Source: Hyalella azteca
Lineage: Eukaryota > Arthropoda > Malacostraca > Amphipoda > Hyalellidae
Assembly (NCBI RefSeq): GCF_000764305.2
Contig: NW_025936068.1
Location: 186,001-250,000, forward strand
DNA length: 64,000 nucleotides
Reading direction: 5' to 3'
Shown here: piece after piece, positions 55,350-64,000 of the stretch
Numbering within the stretch: the first letter of the stretch is position 1
Layout: every line of letters starts with the position of its first letter
Position numbers and translations under genes: made by a program
Notes under the pieces: model-generated
Told to the model about the DNA's origin: nothing
Databases searched by the model: none
The model's input: the letters and a program-made list of their open reading frames with translations, nothing else

Positions 55350-55866
55350 GCTCGTACTTCATGACTTTGACGAGGGAAAAGTTGTAGGAAATTTTTCAAT
55401 AATAAGGCTACATATGCACCGACCTTTTCAAAATTTCTATTTATTTAAACGCTCTGTTGTGCTTTGCCCTGTTTGGACCTGACTTGTGTCTATGTTATTT
55501 TAAAATCTCAGTTTAGGTCGATTAAAAACTGTCGATTTTCAACAAGATCCTGAATCTGTTTATTCCTAGTAATGTAAAGAACGTTAAAGTATTAAACGAA
55601 CAATCTCGAATTTCGTTTTTTGTGCATTTTTGTCAAAAAACTATCAATATAGGAAGCAGATTCAAGTCACTGCGTCCATCAAGAATGTATATAAGAAGTA
55701 TTTCTCCTTGCACTGATGACGAGAAAAAGAATATTTTCATCTCGTAAAATGTTTCTTTGTTTGATGAGGGAACCTTTGATTCCTTCAACCTCCTTTCTTC
55801 GCATGGTATATACTCCTTACGCACCCACGTTTATTACTGCAAAGTAATAATTTATGACAATTCATG

Positions 55867-55872
55867 AATAAA
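55867..55872 (+). terminator. Candidate polyadenylation signal, CBP80
   Basis: AATAAA about 520 nt after the stop. Confidence 0.45.
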
Positions 55873-56808
55873 AACGAATGTGGTTGTAGCGATTGATAGT
55901 TTCTACCGTTAGATAATATGTCTTTATACCCCAAACCGCTCTAATGACTCTAATTCTATCTTTGCTCTTTATTAAATCGATTATTTCATGTGTACGATGT
56001 CGATTATAACAAAAACATAATACAAAGCAGCCATCTTATGAATTTCACATCCCGGAGCTCGTGGTTTTACATTGTGGGTCTTCGTAGTTATGTAATTATG
56101 TTGACATAAAGGCAGGATTTATCGCACTGTTCTTGTATCTGCCCCTCTAGTGCCGGGAGCATTTACTGGACGGCTTGGGGAAAGGTCTGTTGCTTTTAAA
56201 AAATCCGTTAGTCATTTCAAGATCCATACCCCAGCCTGTTACTTCTCAGCTATAAACCTACTTTTAGGTGATTAATCCTTTTTATTTTAAAGCATATTTC
56301 TGACGATACAACAGTTCTACCTATGACTACGCGGTTCGAAGAAATCAATTGTACTGATGCGCGAAAAAATGTTTCCTTCTGAACTTAGCACCTAGAACTT
56401 TACACGTTTACTCAATTTTGGTGTCGAAAAAGTGTATTCCTTGATACAGATCTTGTAACTATCACTTCTCTTGGTATGTTCTTCTCATTGTTTAAGATAT
56501 ACTATCACAGCTACCATGCTTTCGTTCAATTTCCTTCTGTATTTGTTGCTAACTTTGATATTTTTTACCAATTGACTATTAGGCACGGGTTTAATGACAT
56601 GTTGAATTCACTGCGTTACTTAGGCAGTCGTCTCAAATGCCATTTATACAAGCAACATGGGCAAGTTTTAGGGAATGATTATGGCTTTTGCATTTATAAT
56701 GTTTCAAGTGCCTAATAACAAGTGCTGTAGATCAAGAACGAGCATGTAGAGGGCAGTTTTATCTGTTAATGTGTAAATGTGAAAGAAGAAACCCTCTTCA
56801 GTTATAAG
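55873..56808. other. Intergenic between convergent CBP80 and cuticular gene
   Basis: No feature supported. Confidence 0.5.
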
Positions 56809-56814
56809 TTTATT
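56809..56814 (-). terminator. Candidate polyadenylation signal, cuticular protein gene
   Basis: AATAAA on the - strand, 110 nt past the stop codon. Confidence 0.5.
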
Positions 56815-56923
56815 CGTAAACTTGTTCTAATCAAGTTTCGTGCACAACAAGTTTTTGAGCTTAAATAATAACAATTACTCAATCTTCGACGCAAATCTTA
56901 CGCTATTATCGATTTCGGTGACT

Positions 56924-57560
56924 TTACTGGAATTGCTGGATGAGCGAATCCAAGACATGGTCGGGACTTCGAGTGTCCAAAGCAGAAGCATCGAAACGTT
57001 GGCGCGGGGCTACCGCCTGTTGAGGTTGTTGCGGTTGAGCCTCGACCCTTGTACGGGTTCTGGCGACTCTGCTGGGCTGTGGAGGTTGAACCGGTTGAGG
57101 TGCCTGTGCCGCGAATGCTGTTTCATCTTCGTAATCTAACGCAATTTGTGGTTGGGGCGCCGCTTGCTGGGGTCTGCCTTGGGACTGTTGGCGGCGGTCA
57201 TCCACTAGTCGCCGGTCGGAGAGGCTGGACAGCTGTCCTCTCTCATCGGGGTCACTGGGGCCCGCAATGTGAACGTACGGCACCTCCAAGTGACGGTAAA
57301 GGTCGTAATTGCTCAAGTCAACGTAATTCTTACCGGTTGTTTCATCAATGAGAGTTGGAGGGGCTGGGGAAACGACGCTATCACCTTGGATTTCGGTTCC
57401 GCGCTCGCCGGCCGAGTACCAACGAGTCTCGCGTTCACCTTGGTCATTGATATACGAGAAATTACCGAGCACAGTTCCGTTGGAGAAACGAACTTCGTAT
57501 TTGCTGGATCCATCAGCTCCCATGTAATCGTAAATGAAGGCTCCAGTGGCAGGGTCAGTT
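56924..57560 (-). CDS. Cuticular protein last exon (RR core and Gln/Pro tail)
   Basis: 637 nt including TAA (56924-56926). The acceptor is CCCTTCAG. It starts (R)TDPATGAFIYDYMGADG and carries the whole RR core, a linker with SDPDERGQLSSLSDRRLV, and a tail of QQ/PQ repeats. The Met in DYMGADG is internal. Confidence 0.9.
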
Positions 57561-58627
57561 CTGAAGGGAAATTATAAATGAGTTACGAACGAAAATAACT
57601 CGTATTAAACAATTTGCGATAGTGACATTATTTACCACCAGCTCAATTGAAATAGAGAATTTATTCAGGTAAGAAATGAACAAAGCATGTGTCATTCCTC
57701 AAATTCAATTCTTAGTTTTCCTTTCCAACAGGCACCAGACGTTAAAATAACATAAAATAAACGTATTTTTTTAACGAAATCAACAGGTTTTCAACGTTAT
57801 TTGCATGGAGAGTTATCACTCACCGGCGAGAATCTTTCAGAATTGGAATGTACGTCGTGGTAGACACGTCATCAGCGAGCAGTCGACCCTGGTAGAAAAA
57901 TTGCAGTATTTTAACGCGTTTTGAGAGCAAGAAAACTTAAACGCATGTGTGAGGGTTTAAAGTGTGGACTCATTAGTTAAGCATTGAAGTGTTAACGTGT
58001 AAATACGCCTCTGAATTTGAAAATTTGCATTTTAATGATGTAAGTCACTTAACCCACCCTTGTATTCATGTGATGAAGCCATTCATGTTACTCATTGATG
58101 AATTTCATAAGAGGTACTAGATCATAGACTCCTGCGTCTCGAAATAATTTTCTCGAAATGAACCGGGACAGACGAAACGAGACGAGAAAATTCCGGGAAA
58201 AAAATAACGGGACAGAGGGTAAAATTTGTCCCGGAATAAACGTATGAACCGAGACAAGACTTCTGTCCCGGACTTTAAAACTTGTGATAGATCAGCCCTC
58301 CATCGCAGTTTGTGTGTAATATTTCTGGGTATAAAGTATAAACAAATGTTTTCCCGACTTTTAAGAAACAATAAACGAAGCTCGCATGATATAATGACAC
58401 GCTTCCAACGAAAATTAAGCTATAGAATAAATAAAGTTGACAATGATACGTATTCCTTCACGAAAATTTGTTCTTGTGTAATTTGATGCGTGTAGGGGAT
58501 ACTATAATACGTCTCTCACCCCTTGCGGTTGCCGCGGCTGTGGCGCTGGCTGAGCAGGTCTCGCAGGCTGCGCCTCTCTGGCCTCCGCCTCTGACCGCGA
58601 CCGAGGGCGGCTGGCTACTACTGTCGG
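56924..58627 (-). CDS. Divergent chitin-binding (RR-type) cuticular protein, 5' end missing
   Basis: Structural protein of the exoskeleton, expected to be secreted. Three clear exons on the - strand: 58520-58627, 57824-57888 and 56924-57560, joined in phase (…PQPRQPQG-GRLLADD…ILKDSR-RTDPATGAF…). The chitin_bind_4 (Rebers-Riddiford) core is GAFIYDYMGADGSSKYEVRF, GNFSYINDQGERETRWYSAG, ERGTEIQG; the usual Gly-Tyr near its end reads Gly-Thr. Pro/Gln/Arg-rich tracts flank it (AREAQPARPAQPAPQPR before; a long Gln/Pro tail after, ending DHVLDSLIQQFQ). PILKDSR is common just before RR domains in crustacean cuticle proteins. No signal-peptide exon was identified, though a possible extra exon lies at 59226-59273. 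Confidence 0.85.
57824..57888 (-). CDS. Cuticular protein middle exon
   Basis: 65 nt, phase 0 to phase 2. GRLLADDVSTTTYIPILKDS(R), CG|GTGAGT donor. Confidence 0.85.
57889..58519 (-). other. Cuticular gene intron
   Basis: Near 58120-58270 there are several GGGACA / TGTCCCGG words in both orientations, resembling a decayed short inverted-repeat element. No coding seen. Confidence 0.45.
58520..58627 (-). CDS. Cuticular protein upstream exon (Ala/Pro/Arg-rich)
   Basis: 108 nt, phase 0 on both sides: PTVVASRPRSRSEAEAREAQ, then PARPAQPAPQPRQPQG. Acceptor CCCCAG, donor GGG|GTGAGA. Confidence 0.75.
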
Positions 58628-58879
58628 CTGGGGAGAAATGCAAGGATTAACGCAAATTTGGTATTCAATTTTTTCATCTGTAAATTTCGTTTTTAAAATA
58701 GGGTTTTTAGTGAGATTCCTTAGCATGATATATTCCATTGCCGAAATATACAAAATGTTCTCAACGCTTGAAGAAGAAATTCACAAAGTATTATCAACGA
58801 CAAATGGTGTTGAAAGCAATTGAAAACTTGAAGTAATTTCAACAATAGCCGCCCCTAGATGGTTGAAATCTATAGTAAT

Positions 58880-59220
58880 ATTCATAAGGGTAACACAACC
58901 AAATGAATAAACAATTTCTGTTAACATGCGTAATCTGTTAACATGCAAATAGTGTTACCCGTACGGTTAACAGGCGTATTGGGTAAACCGTAATCTGTTA
59001 ACATGCGGACTGTGTTAGCCGTACGGTTTAACAGGCATATTTGATTAATCGTAATCTGTTACGGTTAACCGTAACATTTGATTAACCGTAATATTTGATT
59101 AACCGTAATACATATGCAGACTGTGTTAGCCGTACGGTTAACAGGCATATTTGATTAACCGTAATCTGTTAACATGCGGACCGCGTTAGCCGTACGGTTA
59201 ACAGGCATATTTGATTAACA
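58880..59220. repeat. ~60-bp tandem repeat
   Basis: About five units around GTAATCTGTTAACATGCGGA and GTTAGCCGTACGGTTAACAG, with internal GTTAAC palindromes. Confidence 0.9.
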
Positions 59221-59225
59221 GCCTG

Positions 59226-59273
59226 GGCTGGCTGGCCCTGTGGCAGTCCCGTCGAAAGGCTGGCAACCTGCAG
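59226..59273 (-). CDS. Possible additional cuticular protein exon
   Basis: After a TCTGCAG acceptor the - strand reads VASLSTGLPQGQPAQA in phase 0, compositionally like a mature cuticle protein start. The donor (GCT|GTTAAT) is weak, so this is tentative. Confidence 0.3.
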
Positions 59274-60934
59274 ACGATAAAACCTTTCATTTCGGCCACA
59301 GATATCGAACCATCATTTCAAATCTACATTCCTCCTCGTCACTTTGACTTTTTATATGGGTTGTTCTGACTTGTTCATTTTGAACATTGGGACATCACTG
59401 CAAGTGGACAGTTTATGTCGGAATACTCCACCTCGGCTCTGCACATCGCTTCGCATGTATGAACGAGTTAGGCGACCACAAGCCTCCAAGATGTTAGGAG
59501 CGAAGAATTTCATGTTGAAAGCACGTCAACGCATGTCTACATATTGACGATGAACATGAGTATGAAAGGTTTGTGGAGGAAAAATAAAATTGTTCTAGTC
59601 GCTGTTAAATAAAACCTGATAATTAAATGAGCCATGTTTGTTGTCATAACCATGTTCATCATTGTTTTCGAAAATATATAATTGGCCTTATATTGTTTTT
59701 AATTCTTAAAATAAAGGCTTTTGATTCACTTTTGATAGATTAATAAGCTTCCCAAGGTTCAGTGTGTGTACGACAATTATTTTCCCGTACGTATTGACGA
59801 TTTTTTTTCTCATTCAATTCACAAGGGGCCAGTCACATATGTACTCTGTAGTTGCCCGCGTTCCTATATTGCATTTGCTAAGACTTAAGTCCCACGAGCA
59901 AACTTTCGTCGCCACTCCTAAGGACGATAAGAGACCTGCAGCATTTTGCTGGCACTGTAAATGTCAGGACTTCATTGGGTGCGTATATATTATCTGATTT
60001 ATCTCAAACTCGGTGTGGTTTTACTCCATTGAGAGATCACCGCAATGAACTGGACAATATGACTTCTGACCTATAGCCTTGGATCTGGACTATAGACTTG
60101 GTTGTCACTTGAGCTTTCACCATTTCAAAGACGAACGTTTTCATATTGCAAACATAAGATAAAATTTGTTAACATCTCTGTGCGCAGTTTTCGGATCTAT
60201 TTGCATTAAAAACTGGCACTTATTTTTTGGAGATTCGTTTCAAATATATTTTAAAATAACTGGCGGTTTACAATAGTCTTTTGTAAACCAATTGTAAAAA
60301 TTACAATTTTACACACGAAACACTTCTTTTTCATTCGATTTCATAGTGAGGTTTCATTTTGTCGTTGCTGTAGTTCAGTTCTTTGGCTCGTATATGAGAC
60401 TCGCTTTCATTTGGACCTCATTTGAATGCGCCCCTCTCGTTTTTTGTACAGCCTTAAGACATTATCAAACATTCCACTTGATAGCTTGCTTTCAAGAGGG
60501 CAACATTTTCATTTCTATAGGTTCCAGTTAATATTTATTCTCAAGGCTAAAACAACTGTTACTGTTTTGAAACGCATCATAATGATATTACGCAATTAAA
60601 CCATTCTTGATGCCTCTGATGAATCCACAATCAATCTAGAAAGTAAATGAATAAAATACGAAAGGTGGATAAAACTTTTAGCTTTCTTTTCTCGGGACCA
60701 TAAACAATACCAACTTCTTCTTGGCTTACAAGCATTTGGTGCTCTGTAGTGCAGTCCCAACTTGCAACCCGATAAATATCACTCGTAATGAAAACATTAT
60801 ACACTTCATATTTATTAATAAAACATAACATTCATGGCGAGAAAATTTTTTGGATCTCAATGACCAGAAATGTGAATGAGAAGGAATAGTGGATAGGATC
60901 TGGGCTCGGAATGCAGCAGCATGGATATGACTAA
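59274..60934. other. Intergenic or intronic, no supported gene
   Basis: AT-rich. Open frames here have no domain, start context or splice support. Confidence 0.5.
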
Positions 60935-61370
60935 TTATGGACGTCTGAGATAGAGCATGACTTTGCCTAAGCGTGGCTGAGTGTCAGCATGTCTATGATC
61001 AAGCATGGCTTTACCTTTGCGTGGCTGAGTCTCAGCATATACAGTATATGATCTAGCATGGCGTAGCCTAACAACCTTTGCTTGGCGTAGCCTCAGCATG
61101 TCTGAGATCAAACATGTCTTTAACTTTGCATGGCTGAGTCTCAGCATGTCTATGATCAAGCATGTCTTTACCTTTGCATGCCGTCGCCTCAGCATGTATG
61201 AGATCAAATATGTCTGTGCCTCAGCATACCTGCCCTATATCTAGCATGCTTGCACCTCAGCATGCCTGAGATCACGTGTAGCAGTAATCTAGCATGTCAG
61301 TGCCCCAGCAAGGCTGAGACAATCGTGTACTGCTCAATGGGTCTACCTCTGCATATCTCTGCCCAAGCTT
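60935..61370. repeat. ~48-bp minisatellite
   Basis: Units built from TGAGTCTCAGCATGTCTATG, ATCAAGCATG and TTTACCTTTGC words, imperfect, eight or so copies. Confidence 0.85.
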
Positions 61371-61814
61371 GGCTGCGGCATCATCTCACGCCCCTTCGTG
61401 AAAGTTGTCTCGATGTCTGACGTGGTTTTTCGTCGAGATGCTCACCCGTTAAAGGGTAACTGCATGCGGGTGTAGCCCCTTCACTAGCATCCTAACTTTC
61501 CTTTCAGCCTTGTCGCTGGTTATGTCACTCCCAGATAAAAAAATGACACGTTTCCTCGACAAAAATACGGTGCCGCCATCGTTGAACTTTGGTTCGGAAT
61601 GTGATGCAACGGATCGGGCATTTCGAGGACTATCACAATCACGGCCTTAGAGCCAGTCTAAGAAAATTACACAATAACTCGAAGCATTGTTTACCTAATA
61701 AAATTATATAATAACTCTATGCATCCAATACTCTCATCATTATATGTACAGTCAATGTTTCATCTATAGTAGTAACGGCGTCATTAAAAATACATTTACC
61801 AGTGATGTCACTAC
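61371..61814. other. No supported feature
   Basis: Unique-looking sequence, no gene recognised. Confidence 0.4.
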
Positions 61815-62200
61815 ATGTATACGTCAAACTATCATAAATGCTTTAATTTAAAGATGGGAAAATTCAACACACAAACAAAAATCTTAAGGAATGCAGGGCA
61901 AAAACTCTGTCAAAAACCGCGTCAGTGCGCGCGGTGAACAACTTTTAGCTTTCGCCTGCGCCGCCAAGGTTGTCAGGTCAACCGCTAGGCAGCACAATAA
62001 AAGAAAAGATGTATACGTTAAACTATCATCGATGCTTTAATTTAACGATGGGAAAATTCTAAATACAAACAAAAATCTTAAGGAATGCAGGGCAAAAACT
62101 CAGTCAAAAACCGCGTCGGCGCGCGCGGTGAACAACTTTTAGCTTTCGCCTGCGCCGCCAAGGTTGTCAGGTCAACCGCTAGGCAGCACAATAAAAGAAA
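61815..62200. repeat. Tandem duplication of a ~194-bp unit
   Basis: Copies 61815-62008 and 62009-62200, with few differences. Each contains a GC-rich patch (GCGCGCGGTGAACAAC, CGCCTGCGCCGCC) and ends AATAAAAGAAA. Confidence 0.92.
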
Positions 62201-64000
62201 TGAGTGAGACTATGTCCAAATTACGGTGCACTTTTAATCCGTGTATTCTGACCGTATTCGGCACCCGTTAAAATTAAGAGCATGTTAGTTCTTCCTCTGC
62301 TGGTACTGTGGGTAAGAAAATGTGTCACTATTTGGACAATCTGACCAGCTCGTTTTTTTTCTTCGTGCCGCCTCAACCGGCCTTACCTGCACCCATCAAT
62401 AATCATTAGCAACACGGCGATGTTAATTTATGACATCGCTGCAAACTTGGGTCCAGGAATAGAATATGCGTGACTTGCCTCGATCAATAAACCCTTAATT
62501 TGCTCATTATCATACTCAATTGTACATATTTCGGAGGGTCTGACCCATAAGGCTCCTCAGGGACTGATTTTTAGCAAGCAGATAATTTCAATTTATAAGG
62601 TCCACATCTTGTCTCAATTAAGACGAAGTTCCATCACTCGATCAACAAATTGCCCTTTCAGTATAATAGAAAAAAGAATGCGACTCGTTACGAATGGTCG
62701 GAAATGTCTGTAAGCAAGCCGCAATGTCTGCAAGCAAGCCGCAATGTCTGTAAGCAAGCCAATGCATATACATTTTAAAATATTCATTAGAAGTCATTTT
62801 TATAATCTCAAAATATTTAAATCCCCTGATTGGTTAAAAAACTCTTGAATTTATCCCATTCATTTATTTACTTAAATCATTTCGCAATTCAATACCACCG
62901 ACATAACTTTGTGTCAGAGTGCACGAAATTTTCAAATTTTTTTTATTCAATTAAAAAATTTGCGACTCAAGTCGCAAATTTTTTACTCGAGTTAATTTGA
63001 CTCGAGTTAAAATAATCAAAATCATTCCAGACTATAACATCACACGGAATCGACCATGCTAGGTCATGGGCATATCGGTTTCTCCAATTCAGAACCAAAT
63101 TGCCCCAAATCCCCTCGCTCCAAATTATGATGACATTTTAGCCTTCATGACCTCGGCATTCAGGCATCAAGGCTATCCAGGTTTTGGAATCACCCATGCA
63201 GCTTCCAAAAAACGAAGCTAATGGCAGGTTAGGAATTTAATAGCAAAGAAAATTCCGCAAAACAATGGCAGCTTTTGTGATTACGAGCGAGCGAACGGGT
63301 ATAGAGCGCAAATTGTCGATGCAAACGCTCTGTGGTCAAGAGATTTTGCAGTTTGCGTTCAGCAAGCTTATACGAGTATATCAGTATATATGTATATGCA
63401 TACATATATCTTAGTTCAGAAAGTGAAAGCATGCAGACTCGGCCACCATAATTTGGCACGGAGACGCCGTTTTGTACGTTAACATAAAGCGTTGGTATCG
63501 CGGGTGCCACGAACAAAATGTCCTTTCACTTCGCTTGCTTTTACTTCTTCGTTTGCATGTGGACGTTAATCTTTCGTCAAGTGGAAAAAACTTTAAAGAG
63601 ATTAGTTGTATAACTCATAATTTCATCCGAAATGTAAAAATCAATTTAAGTAAACCTAATTTAACTCAATTACCACGCAGATTAGAGTTAATTCCGGGTA
63701 TAATTAAATGCGATGTATAATCAATCCATACATTATGAACCACGTAGCAATCACGACCAATTTACTGAACTTCGAACGTGCATGTCATTTTGGGTTTCCA
63801 ATAGTTATACAATAAGTCATGAATCTGAATATGATGATGTCCCAGACTTCAAACTAATTAAGGAGAACCATTAATTAAATGATTAATAACAATTTCGACA
63901 TTGTAACAGTGTCAATACCGATTAACCACTTATAATGAACATATAATGAACACCAAACCAACTAATTATTAGTTAACTCGTCGTTAAGCTCTGTCTGCTC
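62201..64000. other. Right end of window, no supported gene
   Basis: Contains three ~20-bp units (AATGTCTGTAAGCAAGCCGC) at 62703-62760. A perfect 15-bp hairpin lies at 62953-62967 / 62970-62984, followed by ACTCGAGTTAATTTGACTCGAGTT. The rest is AT-rich. Confidence 0.5.

Noticed and set aside
60935..61207. - strand ORF with repeated HAKVKTCLI units
   Set aside because: Translation of the 48-bp minisatellite.

Overview
The window looks like nuclear DNA of an arthropod, most likely a crustacean; no species can be named from the sequence alone. The evidence is intron-rich genes with GT/AG boundaries, AT-rich introns full of minisatellites, tRNA-derived SINEs, decayed mariner, hAT and non-LTR elements, and a chitin-binding cuticular protein. 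Single N characters at 644 and 34862 mark assembly gaps, and both cut genes.

Left third (1-24700, + strand): the 3' half of a RIM-binding protein gene (RIM-BP; Drosophila Rbp), the active-zone scaffold linking calcium channels to release sites. Visible are the linker after the fibronectin III repeats, SH3-II, SH3-III and several alternative C-termini. One block is present twice: 1-5128 matches 8084-16724, interrupted by gaps and indels. The exon order as laid out (SH3-II and SH3-III before the upstream linker exons) cannot give a normal RIM-BP frame. The repeat is therefore either two haplotypes placed in tandem or a recent partial gene duplication. Each copy lacks an exon that the other has. 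Phase analysis recovers a 42-nt symmetric microexon, a 44-nt exon that switches the frame of the final exon, and a large alternative exon with four spaced Trp-Phe/Leu motifs.

Middle (24700-45550): a gene-poor stretch with a short deleted mariner-like element, then timeless/timeout on the - strand (38034 down to 31457). This is a replication-fork protection factor; about 1.3 thousand residues are visible in four exons, and part of the N-terminal region is lost at the N. Between it and the next gene lie about 7.5 kb of transposon debris: a SINE, a hAT remnant, a non-LTR reverse-transcriptase remnant and a possible THAP fragment.

Right (45550-64000): CBP80, the large subunit of the nuclear cap-binding complex, on the + strand in 12 visible exons. 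One internal stretch is missing, and its absence breaks the frame. Next comes a divergent chitin-binding cuticular protein gene on the - strand, with three clear exons and its signal-peptide exon not found. The last 5 kb hold tandem repeats and no gene I can support.

The genes are functionally unrelated neighbours. The main points of interest are the RIM-BP duplication, its frame-switching C-terminal splicing, and the paired hairpins around the SH3-II exon.
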